DNA from: CAVQGZ01 sp963714455 | GTDB taxonomy: Bacteria > Actinomycetota > Actinomycetes > Jiangellales > Jiangellaceae | Direction: 5' to 3' | Assembly (NCBI GenBank): GCA_963714455.1 | Contig: CAVQON010000016.1 | Location: 1-64,000, forward strand | Length of the DNA stretch: 64,000 bases | In this document: in pieces, positions 23,205 through 32,975 of the stretch | Layout of the letters: every line of letters begins with the position of its first letter | Position numbering within the stretch: position 1 is the stretch's first letter | Program-made: the position numbers and the translations under genes | The notes under the pieces: model-generated | What the model was told of the DNA's origin: nothing | The model's input: the letters and a program-made list of their open reading frames with translations, nothing else | The model's database searches: none

Positions 23205-26200
23205 ATGAGCGACGACACCCTGCCTCCGACCCCGACGCCCGCTGAGGCTGACGCCGAGGCGGCTGCGTCCGCTGAGTCCGTCCACGAGATCTACGCCGCG
23301 CTCGCGCCGGACAGGCTCGAGGACGAGGCGCACCGTCCGGAGCAGCCGAGCGTCCCCGACGAGGTGCTGGCCCGGCAGGTCGTCCACGTGCTGCTGGTCG
23401 CCCACGACGGGGCGCAGTGGCTGCCGCGCACCCTGCGCGCCCTGAGCCGCGTGGACGGACCGATCGCCTCGGTGCACGCCGTCGACACCGGCAGCACCGA
23501 CGCCAGCGCCGCGCTCATGACCGAGCACCCTGTCGTCACCACGGTGCAGTCGGTGGGCCGCGACGTCGGCTACCCGCTGGCGGTCGCCGCGGCCGCGGCC
23601 CAGGTGCCGCGCACCGAGGGGTCGTCGGCCCACCCGGCCGCCGAGTGGCTCTGGCTGATCCACGACGACAGCGCTCCTGATCCGTACGCCCTTCGCTGGC
23701 TGCTCAGCAGTGCTGTCGAGCACGACGCACCCGTCGTGGGCGCCAAGGCGCTGGACTGGGACGGCCAGCGGCGCCTGGTCGAGCTCGGGGTGAGCATCAC
23801 CGGGTCGGGTCGGCGCGCCATCGGCCTGGAGCAGCTCGAGTACGACCAGGGCCAGCACGACGACCGCCTCGACGTCCTGGCAGTGGGCACGGCCGGCATG
23901 CTCGTGCGTCTCGACATCTGGGACGAGCTGGGCGGCCTCGACCCCCAGATCGACCTGTTCCGTGACGACGTCGACTTCGGCTGGCGGGCCCGCCTGGCCG
24001 GCCACCGGGTCGTGGTGGCCCCGCGTGCCGTCGTCGAGCACGTGGCCGCAGCCGGGTACGGGCGCCGCCGCGCCGGCGCCATCCACGAGCGTGCACCCCT
24101 GGTCGACCGGCGCAACGCCGCGCACGTGCTGCTCGCCAACGCCAGCAGGTGGGCCTTCGTACCCGTCCTGCTCCGGCTTCTGCTCGGCTCCACCCTGCGC
24201 TCGGCGGGGTTCGTGCTCGGCAAGGTGCCCGGTCTGGCGTGGGACGAGGCGGTGGCGATCCGCGGCGCCCTGAGCCCGCGACGCATCCGTGCGGCCCGTC
24301 AGTGGCGGCGCTCCCAGCCGCGCGGCGGATCCATCCGCGGTCTTCGACCGACGATCGGCACGCAGCTGAGCCAGGCCATGGAGAACGCCGGCGGGCTCAT
24401 GGCCGGCACCGGCTCGGGCCAGGACGTGCGGGCCGCCCGGCGTCGGTCCGTGCCGGTGCTCGACGCGGACGACCCCGAGCACGTCACCCTGGTGGACACC
24501 GACAGCTGGCTGGTGCGCGCCGCGGCGGCACCGGGCGTCTGGGTCGTGCTCAGCGTCGGGGTGGCGACCCTGCTGGCGGTGCGGACGGTGCTGGTGGGTG
24601 GACGGCTGCTCGGCGGTGCGCTGCTGCCGGCTCCTGCGGCCGCCGGCGACTGGTGGGCGGCCTACGTGGGCTCGTGGCACCCGGTGGGTCTCGGGTCGCC
24701 CGTCGGGGCACCACCCTGGTTGGGCGTGGCCTCCGGCTGGGCCGTCCCGCTGCTCGGCAGCGCATCCGCGCTCGTCACCGTCCTGCTGCTGGCGGGCGTG
24801 CCGCTGGCCACCGCGACGGCGTGGTGGTCGCTGCGGGGGGTGGCCACCTCGTGGCCGGTGCGTGCCTGGGCGTCGCTGACCTACGCTGCGCTGCTGCTGG
24901 CCACCGGAGCCGTCGCGGCCGGCCGGCTCGGCACGGTCGTCGCCGCCGTGCTCGCGCCGCCGCTCGCCCGGGCAGTCGTGCGGGCGCTGGGCCCCGGTGC
25001 CCCGCTTCGGCTGGCATGGTCGGCCGCGCTCGTGCTGGCGGTCACGACAGCGTTCACCCCGGTGGTCTGGCCGGTCGTCGCGGTGGCGGCCGGCGTAGGC
25101 GTGGGCGTGTGGGCGCGCAGCCCGGGGGGACTGATGCGCTGGGCTGTCGTCGTGGCGACGCCGGCCGCGCTGCTGCTGCCGTGGCTGGGCCAGCTGTGGG
25201 CTCGACCGCAGCTGCTGGTCACCGAGCCGGGCCTCACCGGACGCGGCGGGGAGCTGTCGCAGGTCGACCTGCCCTCCTGGGCCCCGCTGGTGCTCGCACC
25301 CGGTGGTCCGGGCAGCCTGCCGGCCGGGTTGCTGGTCGTGGTGCCGCTGCTCGCCCTGGCGGTGCTGGCGCTGCGACCGAGCCGCGTCGGCGTCCTCGGC
25401 TGGGTGCTGGCAGCGACCGCCGTGGCGGCGGGAGTCGTGACCTCGCGAGTCGAGGTGTCCACCCCGCTCGGCGAGGGCAGCGCCGCGGGCTGGCCCGGTC
25501 CGGCCGTCGTGCTCGCCGGGCTCGGCATGCTGGTCGTGGTCGCCGCCACGGTGCATCTCGACGACGTCCGCGCCCACGGACGCGCTGCGGTGGTCGTGCT
25601 CGGCGCGCTCGCGATCGGCACCACCGTGGTGGCCGGCGCGGTGGGGCTCAGTCGCGGCCTCGCCGACCCGCTGGAGCGCACCGACCCCAGCCTGCTCCCC
25701 GTCTACGTCGCCGACGAGGCAGCCGGAGCGCAACGGGTGCGCACGCTCGTCCTGCGCGGTGCGCAGCCGGGCGAGCCGCCCAGCGTGGCGTTCACGCTGC
25801 TGCACGCCGACTCCCCGCGCATGGGTGAGGCTGCGGTCACCGACCCGGCGTCGTCCCGCCTCGTCGGCGACGTGGTGGCCGACGTGCTGGCCGGACGCGA
25901 CCCGGCAGCCGGCCGACTCACGGCCTACGGGATCAAGTACGTCTACGTACCCGAACCGGCCGACCCGGGCCTCATCGAGACCATCGACGCCCAGGCCGGC
26001 CTGGTGCGGGCCTCGGCTCCGGACGGCGGCGCGGTGTGGCGCGTCGACGGCACGATCGCCCGGGTGCGGCTTCTCGCGGCGGGCGAGGAACGCCGGCAGC
26101 CGGTGGGAGTGGTCGTGCCGTCCGGGCCGATCGACGTCCGCGCGAGCATCGACACACCGACGGCCACCCGGGTGGTGGTGGCCGACCTGGACGACAGCGG

Positions 26201-26426
26201 GTGGACGGCGAGTTTGGACGGCGAGCCCCTGACCCGCTCCGTGGACCCCGACGGGTTGCTCGCCTTCGACCTGCCGGCCGGCTCCGGCGAGCTGCGCATC
26301 GATCACCACGACACCGGCCGCTCCTGGCTGCTGGCCGGCCAAGGAGCAGCCCTGCTGGCCGTCACGGTGCTTCTGCTGCCGTCCCTGGGCGCCCGGCGTG
26401 ACTCGCTGGACGGGAGCCGGCCATGA
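23205..26426 (+). CDS. Large GT2 glycosyltransferase with C-terminal membrane region
   Basis: 1073 residues, ATG start. An acidic N-terminus is followed by a GT-A domain at about 50-330: VHVLLVAHDGAQWLPRTLRA, AVDTGSTDASAALM, WLWLIHDDSAPDPYALRW (acidic metal-site region), and LFRDDVDFGWRARLAGHRVV. Residues 430-830 contain around ten hydrophobic helices, and the last 250 form an extracytoplasmic Ala/Val-rich domain. The same gene follows whiB in Streptomyces and many other actinobacteria. It probably builds a cell-wall glycan across the membrane; donor and acceptor are unknown. Its stop overlaps the start of the next gene (ATGA). Confidence 0.8.
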   Translation: MSDDTLPPTPTPAEADAEAAASAESVHEIYAALAPDRLEDEAHRPEQPSVPDEVLARQVVHVLLVAHDGAQWLPRTLRALSRVDGPIASVHAVDTGSTDASAALMTEHPVVTTVQSVGRDVGYPLAVAAAAAQVPRTEGSSAHPAAEWLWLIHDDSAPDPYALRWLLSSAVEHDAPVVGAKALDWDGQRRLVELGVSITGSGRRAIGLEQLEYDQGQHDDRLDVLAVGTAGMLVRLDIWDELGGLDPQIDLFRDDVDFGWRARLAGHRVVVAPRAVVEHVAAAGYGRRRAGAIHERAPLVDRRNAAHVLLANASRWAFVPVLLRLLLGSTLRSAGFVLGKVPGLAWDEAVAIRGALSPRRIRAARQWRRSQPRGGSIRGLRPTIGTQLSQAMENAGGLMAGTGSGQDVRAARRRSVPVLDADDPEHVTLVDTDSWLVRAAAAPGVWVVLSVGVATLLAVRTVLVGGRLLGGALLPAPAAAGDWWAAYVGSWHPVGLGSPVGAPPWLGVASGWAVPLLGSASALVTVLLLAGVPLATATAWWSLRGVATSWPVRAWASLTYAALLLATGAVAAGRLGTVVAAVLAPPLARAVVRALGPGAPLRLAWSAALVLAVTTAFTPVVWPVVAVAAGVGVGVWARSPGGLMRWAVVVATPAALLLPWLGQLWARPQLLVTEPGLTGRGGELSQVDLPSWAPLVLAPGGPGSLPAGLLVVVPLLALAVLALRPSRVGVLGWVLAATAVAAGVVTSRVEVSTPLGEGSAAGWPGPAVVLAGLGMLVVVAATVHLDDVRAHGRAAVVVLGALAIGTTVVAGAVGLSRGLADPLERTDPSLLPVYVADEAAGAQRVRTLVLRGAQPGEPPSVAFTLLHADSPRMGEAAVTDPASSRLVGDVVADVLAGRDPAAGRLTAYGIKYVYVPEPADPGLIETIDAQAGLVRASAPDGGAVWRVDGTIARVRLLAAGEERRQPVGVVVPSGPIDVRASIDTPTATRVVVADLDDSGWTASLDGEPLTRSVDPDGLLAFDLPAGSGELRIDHHDTGRSWLLAGQGAALLAVTVLLLPSLGARRDSLDGSRP

Positions 26427-28123
26427 CGCATCGGGCCTCGATCGAGCGGGCAGGGCTGCGGCCGGCTCTGCTGGTGCTGCTCGTGGTGGCGCTGGTGGTG
26501 GCGCTCGGCGCACTGGTGCCCGCGCCGGCCGGTCCAGCCGCTACCCCAGCGTCGACGACCGAGCTGCTCGCCTCCAGCGTTCTGGTCTGCGCCGGGCCTG
26601 CCGACGTCGTCGCGTCCGAAGCGCAGCCGCAGGACCCCACGACGGGCATCGAGTCGAGCGTCGACACCGTGGCCGTGCCCGACGAGGCGCTGTCCGCCGC
26701 CGAGGTGGACGGTGACCCGTTGCTCGCGCTCGACGACGCGTCGACCACGGTGCGGGGGCAGAGCCTGAGCGTGGCGACGTTGGCGTCGACCGTGGTGACG
26801 GCCACCGGCGAGCTGGCACCCGGTGTCGCGGCCGAGGTGAGCACGACCGCACGCGACGTGCGCACGTCCGGGCTGGCCGGTCAGGCGTGCGTGGTGCCGG
26901 CCCGCGACTGGTGGTTCGTGGCCGGCTCCGGGCAGGTCGGCCAGCGCGCCACGCTGGTGCTCGGCAACCCCGCGGCCAGCCCCGCCGTGGTCGACGTGAC
27001 CATCTGGACCGAGTCCGGCGTGCTGCCGGGGGCGGGGACCAACGACCTCGGCATCCCCGCCGGCGACACCCGAGCGGTGTCGCTGGACGCCGTCGCTGCG
27101 GGCGCGCAGCGCATCGGCGTGAGCGTCACGGCGACGGTGGGCCAGGTCGGGGCGGCGGTGGGGCTGCGCGAGGTCGACGGGGCCGACCCGGTCGGCCTCA
27201 GCTGGGTTGCCGCCAGCCAGCCGCCGACCCGCGTCTCCTACGTCCCCGGGGTGCCCGCATCCGGTGACCGCACGCTGCGACTGCTGAACCCCGGGGAGGA
27301 CGACGCTCTCGTCGCCCTGCGCGCGCTGGGGGAGCAAGGCACGTTCACTCCCCTCGGGCTCGAGGCGGTCGACGTCCCGGCCGGCCAGGTGGTCGACGTC
27401 GACCTCTCCCCGGTGGGCGAGGAGGCCTTCGCCCTCGAGGTGAGCGCGAACGTGCCTGTCGTGTCGTCGGTACTCGTCCGGCAGAGCCCCGCAGACGCGC
27501 TCGCCGACTTCGCCGTCCTCAGCAGCGCCACGACGCTGGACGGCCCCGCCGCCACGCAGCTGACCAGCGCGGACGAGCGGACCGCCGACGTCGTGCTCAC
27601 CGCTGTCGCTGACCCGGCGCAGCCGACGCCGGAGGTGACGGCTGACGTGCCAGCCGCGACCCCAGCCGCGTCTCAAACCGCGTCTGCAGCCGGGACACCG
27701 GACGCGACAGCCGAGGCGACAGCCGCGACCCCGGAGGCGACTCCGGACGCGTCAGCGACGGCGTCGCCCACGGTCGAGCCTTCGTCGCAGCCTTCGCTGA
27801 CTCAGGTCGTGCTGCGCACCGTCGACCGTGAGGGCACGGTGCTGGGTGCCGACGTGGTCACGCTTGCGCGAGGCACGACGACGACGGTGCCGGTGCAGCT
27901 GCCGGACGGTGTACGCGACGCCTGGGTCGTCGTCGTCCCCATGGAGCCCGGGGTCGTGCTTGCCGCCCGGCAGACGAGTGCGACCGTCCGGGTGCCCGAC
28001 GCCCTCGACCCCGACACCGAGCGCGACGCCTTCTGGTACGACCTCGTGGCGTTGCGCCCGCTGCGCACCACGGTGGAGGTCCCGCCTGTGCTGCCGGACC
28101 TCACGGCGGGCCTGCCGCGCTGA
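26423..28123 (+). CDS. DUF5719-like membrane-anchored secreted protein
   Basis: 566 residues. One N-terminal helix (PALLVLLVVALVVALGALVP) anchors or exports the protein. Two beta-rich repeats follow (for example RATLVLGNPAASPAVVDVTI, DRTLRLLNPGEDDALVALRA). A low-complexity Ala/Thr/Pro linker of about 55 residues lies near 415-465 (ATAEATAATPEATPDA) and then another beta domain. No catalytic motif is seen. It always travels with the upstream glycosyltransferase in actinobacteria and overlaps it by 4 bp here, so the two probably form one envelope complex. Confidence 0.75.
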   Translation: MTHRASIERAGLRPALLVLLVVALVVALGALVPAPAGPAATPASTTELLASSVLVCAGPADVVASEAQPQDPTTGIESSVDTVAVPDEALSAAEVDGDPLLALDDASTTVRGQSLSVATLASTVVTATGELAPGVAAEVSTTARDVRTSGLAGQACVVPARDWWFVAGSGQVGQRATLVLGNPAASPAVVDVTIWTESGVLPGAGTNDLGIPAGDTRAVSLDAVAAGAQRIGVSVTATVGQVGAAVGLREVDGADPVGLSWVAASQPPTRVSYVPGVPASGDRTLRLLNPGEDDALVALRALGEQGTFTPLGLEAVDVPAGQVVDVDLSPVGEEAFALEVSANVPVVSSVLVRQSPADALADFAVLSSATTLDGPAATQLTSADERTADVVLTAVADPAQPTPEVTADVPAATPAASQTASAAGTPDATAEATAATPEATPDASATASPTVEPSSQPSLTQVVLRTVDREGTVLGADVVTLARGTTTTVPVQLPDGVRDAWVVVVPMEPGVVLAARQTSATVRVPDALDPDTERDAFWYDLVALRPLRTTVEVPPVLPDLTAGLPR

Positions 28124-28154
28124 CGACGCACAGGTGCCCGTCGGCCTCGACGCG

Positions 28155-28589
28155 CTACGGACCGTCGTCGTCGTAGCCGGAGTCGATCTCGCTGGGTTCG
28201 AGGCCCAGCAGCTCCGCGACCTGCTCGACCAGCACGTCGAGGACGAGCCGGCGCATCGCGATCTCGCCCGCGGCCCTGGTCTGGATCGGTCGCCGGTGCA
28301 GCACCACCCGTGCCGGCAGCCCGGCCTCGGCCGCCTCGGTGCGACCCAGCGGCACCCAGTCGCGTTCCCAGCTCGTCAGGTCAGGCACGTCCTCGACCAC
28401 GAACGAGACGTCGGCGAGCTCGCGGGCCCACTTCTTGTCCAGCCGGGCCACCGCGGCTGTGGCGACGTCGTCGAAGCGCTCGGCCGTCGTGCGGGCCAGG
28501 GGCACCTCCGCCGGGGCCAGCGACCCGCGTAGGCCCCGGCCTCGACGGTCGCGGTGGGAAGGCCCCGTCTCACGTCGGGTCGAAGGCAC
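28155..28589 (-). CDS. Metallopeptidase-family (Rv3259-like) protein without an HExxH site
   Basis: 144 residues, GTG start. It has the expected size and order of the zincin-like family next to DUF3499: FVVEDVPDLTSWERDWVPLG, ARVVLHRRPIQTRA, and the C-terminal helix LVLDVLVEQVAELLGLEPSE. In the peptidase family the last helix usually carries HExxHHFG; here the matching place reads VEQVA, so no zinc site is visible. It is divergent from the DUF3499 gene. Function unknown; conserved position in this block supports a real gene. Confidence 0.75.
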   Translation of the reverse strand: MPSTRRETGPSHRDRRGRGLRGSLAPAEVPLARTTAERFDDVATAAVARLDKKWARELADVSFVVEDVPDLTSWERDWVPLGRTEAAEAGLPARVVLHRRPIQTRAAGEIAMRRLVLDVLVEQVAELLGLEPSEIDSGYDDDGP

Positions 28590-28700
28590 GCGTTCAGGCT
28601 ACAGGCGCGCACCGACCCGGCGGCGCGCGTCGAGGCCCGGTCCGACACGAGGGTGCCCAGCCGTCGCGGTGAGCCTGCGGCGACGCCTCCCGCCGGTACG

Positions 28701-29069
28701 GTGAGCGTCGTGGCAGGAATCCGGCGGTGCACCCGAGCAGGCTGCACGTCGCCGGCTGTCGCCACGCTCACCTACGTCTATGCCGACTCCACCGCCGTGC
28801 TCGGGCCGCTGGCCACCTACGCCGAGCCGCACTGCTACGACCTGTGCGCGGAGCACAGCCAGCGCCTGACCGCGCCCCGCGGCTGGGAGGTGCTGCGCCT
28901 GGCGGCCGACCCGGCCGGGTACGGGCCGACCTCCGACGACCTGGAGGCGCTGGCCGACGCGGTGCGCGAAGCGGCCCGTCCCGCACCCGTGACGTCCGAG
29001 ACGGCCATGGTCGAGGTCGGCCGTCGCGGTCATCTGCGGGTGCTGCGGCCACCCGAGCAGTCCGACTAG
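28701..29069 (+). CDS. DUF3499 family protein (Rv3258c-like)
   Basis: 122 residues from GTG 28701 (GTG 28710 equally possible). RRCTRAGCTSPAVATLTYVY, then TYAEPHCYDLCAEHSQRLTA and PRGWEVLRL, nearly matches the mycobacterial family. Two CxxxxC/CxxxC-type pairs suggest a small zinc ribbon. Cytoplasmic, function unknown. It lies 12 bp before manB, as in most actinobacteria. Confidence 0.85.
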   Translation: MSVVAGIRRCTRAGCTSPAVATLTYVYADSTAVLGPLATYAEPHCYDLCAEHSQRLTAPRGWEVLRLAADPAGYGPTSDDLEALADAVREAARPAPVTSETAMVEVGRRGHLRVLRPPEQSD

Positions 29070-29081
29070 GGTGCAGGGCTC

Positions 29082-30506
29082 GTGCCCAGCAACGAGAACG
29101 CCGCGCCCACCCGTCGCCGCTCCGCAGTGGTCAAGGCGTACGACATCCGGGGCCGGGTACCCGAAGAGATGGACGCCGGCTTCGTCGGTGACGTCGGTCG
29201 CGCCTTCGCCGAGCTGACCCGGCCCGCAGACGGCACCAGGCACCCCGGGGTGCTGCTCGGCCGTGATGCCCGGGTGTCGTCACCGGCGCTGGCCGCGGCG
29301 TTCATCGACGGCGTGACCGGCGCCGGAGTGGACGTCGTCGACCTCGGGCTGGCCTCGACCGACCTGCTCTACTTCGCCGCCGGTACCGAGGGGCTGCCCG
29401 GCGCGATGATCACCGCCAGCCACAACCCCGGTCAGTACAACGGCATCAAGCTGTGCCGGGCCGGCGCGGTCCCCGTCGGATGGGACACCGGCCTCGCCGA
29501 CATCGCGGCTGCGGTGGACGCCGCCGAGGCCGCCACCCCCGCCGCGGCCGACCCTGCTCCCGTGCGTGGAACCGTCACCGAGCGCGACCTCGTCCCCGCC
29601 TTCGTCGCCCACCTGCACTCGCTGGTGCCGCTGGACGGGGCCCGCCCGATGCGCGTGGTCGTGGACGCCGGCAACGGGATGGCGGGGCTGACGGTGCCGC
29701 CCGTGTTCGCGGGCACCCCCGTCGAGCTGGACGGGCTGTACCTGGAGCTCGACGGCTCGTTCCCGAACCACGACGCCAACCCGTTGGACCCGACGACGCT
29801 GGTCGACCTGCAGCGCCGCGTCGTTGCGACGGGGGCCGACCTCGGCCTCGCGTTCGACGGCGACGCCGACCGCTGCTTCGTCGTGGACGAGACGGGCGCC
29901 CTGGTCACCCCGTCGGCGATCACCGGGCTGATCGCCGAGCGTGAGCTGGCCCGTCACCCCGGGGCGTCGATCATCCACAACCTCATCACCTCGCGCGCCG
30001 TCCCCGAGGTGATCGTCGAGAACGGGGGCGTGCCGGTGCGTACCCGCGTCGGCCACTCGTTCATCAAGGCCACGATGGCCGAGACCGGGGCGGTCTTCGG
30101 CGGTGAGCACTCCGGGCACTTCTACTTCGCCGACTTCTGGCGGGCCGACTCCGGTCTGCTCGCCGCGTTGCACGTGCTCGCCGCACTCGGGGAGACCCCG
30201 CCGGGCACCACCGTGAGCGGGCTGGTCGCCGGCTACGAGCGGTACGCCCGAAGCGGCGAGATCAACTCGACGGTGCGCTCCCCGAACGACGTGCTGGTCG
30301 CCGCCGCCACCGAGTACGGGGCGCGACCGGGCACGACGCTGGACCACCTGGACGGTCTGACGGTCAGCGCCGACGCCTGGTGGTTCAACCTGCGGGCGTC
30401 GAACACCGAACCTCTGCTCCGGCTGAACGTCGAGGCCGACGACAGTGACACGATGGGCCGAGTGCGCGACGAGGTGCTCGACTTCGTCGCCGCCCACAGC
30501 GCCTGA
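29082..30506 (+). CDS. manB: Phosphomannomutase / phosphoglucomutase
   Basis: 474 residues, GTG start. Domains of the alpha-D-phosphohexomutase family in order: KAYDIRGRVPEEMD; catalytic serine loop GAMITASHNPGQYNGIKL; metal loop FDGDADRCFVVDETG; sugar-binding GGEHSGHFYFADFW; phosphate-binding RASNTEPLLRLNVEA. It interconverts mannose 6-phosphate and mannose 1-phosphate for GDP-mannose and thus glycolipids and glycoproteins. It is co-transcribed with the Trm112-like, SIS and manA genes downstream. Confidence 0.95.
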   Translation: MPSNENAAPTRRRSAVVKAYDIRGRVPEEMDAGFVGDVGRAFAELTRPADGTRHPGVLLGRDARVSSPALAAAFIDGVTGAGVDVVDLGLASTDLLYFAAGTEGLPGAMITASHNPGQYNGIKLCRAGAVPVGWDTGLADIAAAVDAAEAATPAAADPAPVRGTVTERDLVPAFVAHLHSLVPLDGARPMRVVVDAGNGMAGLTVPPVFAGTPVELDGLYLELDGSFPNHDANPLDPTTLVDLQRRVVATGADLGLAFDGDADRCFVVDETGALVTPSAITGLIAERELARHPGASIIHNLITSRAVPEVIVENGGVPVRTRVGHSFIKATMAETGAVFGGEHSGHFYFADFWRADSGLLAALHVLAALGETPPGTTVSGLVAGYERYARSGEINSTVRSPNDVLVAAATEYGARPGTTLDHLDGLTVSADAWWFNLRASNTEPLLRLNVEADDSDTMGRVRDEVLDFVAAHSA

Positions 30507-30521
30507 CGCAAGGAGTGCCCG

Positions 30522-30713
30522 GTGACCCTTCAGCCATGGTTGGTCGAGATCCTCGCCTGCCCCTGCGACCAGCACGCGAGCCTGTCCTACGACCCGGCAG
30601 CGGCCGACGGTGCCGGGCTGCTGGCCTGCACCGCCTGCGACCGCGTGTTTCGCATCGAGGACGGCATCCCGGTGCTTCTGCTCGACGAGGCGACGCGCCG
30701 CGGTGAGGGCTGA
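30522..30713 (+). CDS. Trm112-like zinc-ribbon protein
   Basis: 63 residues. LVEILACPCDQHASLSYDP and LLACTACDRVFRIEDGIPVL supply two Cys pairs for a zinc ribbon, and the IEDGIPVLL end is typical of the UPF0434/Trm112 family. Members act as small activators of methyltransferases or have unknown roles. An AAGGAG box lies before the GTG. Placed between manB and the SIS gene, as in Streptomyces. Confidence 0.88.
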   Translation: MTLQPWLVEILACPCDQHASLSYDPAAADGAGLLACTACDRVFRIEDGIPVLLLDEATRRGEG

Positions 30714-30714
30714 C

Positions 30715-31737
30715 GTGTTCGACGAGACCAGGCTCGACGACCCGCAGGCGCTCGCGTCGGTCGACGACGACCTGCGCGAGATCGCCGGGTGGGGGGCTCA
30801 GGTGCGCCTCGCCAGCGGTGCTGCCGACGACGCGCTTCGCACCCTGCCCGGACGAGCGGGCCCCCGTCCGCGCGCCGTCGTGGCAGCCGGACCGGACGGC
30901 CGCCTGCTGCGCACCGTGCTCGAGCGGGTGTGCCCGGTGCCGTTCGTGGCCTGGCCGCACGCCGGGCTGCCGGGATGGGCGGGCCCCCTCGACCTGGTCG
31001 TCGTGGTCTCCGCCCGGGGTGCCGGGTCGGTCGACGACGAGGCGACCGTCGCGCAGGCCGTCCACCGCGGGTGCGACCTGCTGGTCAGCTGCCCCGTCGA
31101 CTCGCCCCTGGCCGCCACCGCCGCCGGGGCCGGCCTGCTGCTTCCGGCCGGCTCCCTCGACCCGCTCGCGCTGAGCGTGCCGGTGCTGGCCGCGCTGCAC
31201 GAGATGGGGCTGGGCCCGCAGGTCGGGGCCGAGCCGGTCGCCGTGGCGCTGGACGACGTGGCGCAGCGGTGCGGGCCCGGCGTGACGGTCGACGCCAACC
31301 CCGCCAAAGAGCTGGCGCTCGTGCTGGCCGACCACGTCCCGCTGGTCTGGGGTGGGTCGCCGCTGGCCTCGCGCGCCGCCCGGCGCGTGGCCGAGCAGAT
31401 GCGCACGGCGACCGGCATGCCGGCGGTGGCCGGCACGGTCAGGCAGATCGAGCCTCTGCTGGCCAGCGCCCCGGAGCACGACATCTTCGCCGACCCGTTC
31501 GACGACGCCGACGACTCCGCGTCCGGTGCCGCCCCGCCCGCCCTGGTGTTCCTGGACGACGGAGACCCCACCTCGCGCGACGGCCAGGAACGCCTCGAGG
31601 ACGCCGCCCGCGCACGCGACGTGCGTACCCACGCCGTCGTCGCCGACACCGGGCCCGACGTCGCCCGGTTCGCCACACTGCTCGCCGTCGGTCGCTTCAC
31701 CGCGGCCTACCTGGCCGTGGGCAGGGCCGCCGCGTGA
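30715..31737 (+). CDS. SIS-domain protein, phosphoglucose/phosphomannose isomerase-like
   Basis: 340 residues from GTG 30715, one base after the previous stop (TGAcGTG); GTG 30703 is possible. It has a two-lobed SIS arrangement: DLVVVVSARGAGSVDDEATV is the sugar-phosphate loop, with MGLGPQVGAEPVAVALDDVA and HVPLVWGGSPLASRAARRVA in the second lobe. The classic catalytic Glu/His pair of PGI/PMI enzymes is not obvious, so it may be a regulator of ManB/ManA or an unusual isomerase. It corresponds to Rv3256c by position. It overlaps manA by 4 bp. Confidence 0.8.
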   Translation: MFDETRLDDPQALASVDDDLREIAGWGAQVRLASGAADDALRTLPGRAGPRPRAVVAAGPDGRLLRTVLERVCPVPFVAWPHAGLPGWAGPLDLVVVVSARGAGSVDDEATVAQAVHRGCDLLVSCPVDSPLAATAAGAGLLLPAGSLDPLALSVPVLAALHEMGLGPQVGAEPVAVALDDVAQRCGPGVTVDANPAKELALVLADHVPLVWGGSPLASRAARRVAEQMRTATGMPAVAGTVRQIEPLLASAPEHDIFADPFDDADDSASGAAPPALVFLDDGDPTSRDGQERLEDAARARDVRTHAVVADTGPDVARFATLLAVGRFTAAYLAVGRAAA

Positions 31738-32975
31738 CCGGCCGGCCGAACGCGCTGCTGCCGCTCGACGGACGAGTGCAGCACTACGCGTGGGGCAGCG
31801 CGGAGGCCCTGCCCGGGTTCCTCGGTCGACCCCCGGACGGTCGGCCCTGGGCGGAGTGGTGGCTGGGCGCCCACCCGCAGGCTCCGTCCACCGTCGGCTC
31901 CGTGCCGGCGACGACCCTGGACGAGCTGGTCGCCGCCGACCCCGAGCACGTGCTCGGCGCCGACGTCGCCGAGCGGTTCGGTCCTCGGCTGCCCTTCTTG
32001 CTCAAGGTGCTGGCGGTGGCCCGCCCGTTGTCGTTGCAGGTGCACCCCACCCGCGAGCAGGCCGTCGCCGGCTACCGCGCCGAACGGGCGGGGTCGGCCA
32101 CGCCGACCGACCCGCTGTACGCCGACGAGTGGGCGAAGCCGGAGATGCTGCTGGCCCTGACGCGCTTCGACGCGTTCGCCGGGCTTCGTCCGCCCGCGGC
32201 GGTGCTGGCCCGGGTGGATGCCGTGGGGGGCAGCGTGCTGGCCGAGCTCGCCGCCCCGCTGCGTGCGGATCCCACCGCCGGCGAGGTCGAGAACCTGGTT
32301 GCGGCGCTGCTGCGGCTGCGTGGCACCCAGCGCAGCGAGGTCGTCGCGCAGACCCGCGAGGGCGTGGCGCGCCTCGTCGACCAGAGCGCACCGGAGTCCG
32401 TCGAGCTCACGGTGAGCGCCGGGCTCGCGCAGGCGTACCCCGACGACCCGGCGGTGGTCGTCACCGTGCTGATGAACCACGTGGTTCTCGAACCCGGTGA
32501 GGCGATGGCCGTCCCGGCGGGCCTGCTGCACTGCTACACCAACGGACTCGCCGTAGAGATCCAGGGCACGTCGGACAACACGCTGCGCGCCGGCCTGAGC
32601 AGCAAACGGGTGGACGTCGCCGAGGTGCTGACGGTGCTCGACGCGGCCGCGCAGCCGACCTTCGTCTGGCCGAGTGAGCCCGCACCCGGCCTGGAGACCT
32701 TCCACCCCGGGGTCAACGACTTCGCCCTGGAGCGCATCTGCCTCGCCCGCGGCGGCAGCTTCGTCCTCGGTGGCGGCACCCCGGCGATCCTGCTGGCCAT
32801 GGACGGCACCCTCAGCGTCAGCGCTGCCGCCGGGGGTGCCGAGCTGCGCCGCGGCACCGCGGTGTTCGTCCCGGCCGCCGCCGGCGCGGTCACGGTCACC
32901 GGCATGGGTGAGGCCGTCCGCGCCCGCCCGGGGCTTCCCGAGCCTGGCATGTCCGACCTGCCTGCACCGATCTAG
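31734..32975 (+). CDS. manA: Mannose-6-phosphate isomerase, class I
   Basis: 413 residues from the GTG in GTGA at 31734-31737. Cupin-fold zinc ligands: Q and H in LSLQVHPTREQA, E in YADEWAKPEMLLAL, H in AGLLHCYTNGLAVEIQGTSD. QGTSDNTLRAGLSSKRVDV is the class I signature. It converts fructose 6-phosphate to mannose 6-phosphate, feeding ManB. Length normal. Confidence 0.94.
   Translation: MTGRPNALLPLDGRVQHYAWGSAEALPGFLGRPPDGRPWAEWWLGAHPQAPSTVGSVPATTLDELVAADPEHVLGADVAERFGPRLPFLLKVLAVARPLSLQVHPTREQAVAGYRAERAGSATPTDPLYADEWAKPEMLLALTRFDAFAGLRPPAAVLARVDAVGGSVLAELAAPLRADPTAGEVENLVAALLRLRGTQRSEVVAQTREGVARLVDQSAPESVELTVSAGLAQAYPDDPAVVVTVLMNHVVLEPGEAMAVPAGLLHCYTNGLAVEIQGTSDNTLRAGLSSKRVDVAEVLTVLDAAAQPTFVWPSEPAPGLETFHPGVNDFALERICLARGGSFVLGGGTPAILLAMDGTLSVSAAAGGAELRRGTAVFVPAAAGAVTVTGMGEAVRARPGLPEPGMSDLPAPI

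Noticed and set aside
22776..26513. A 1245-codon open frame on the minus strand opposite whiB2 and the large glycosyltransferase
   Set aside because: Shadow of the real genes: low-complexity Arg/Gly/His/Gln-rich translation without any domain, typical of the antisense frame at very high GC.
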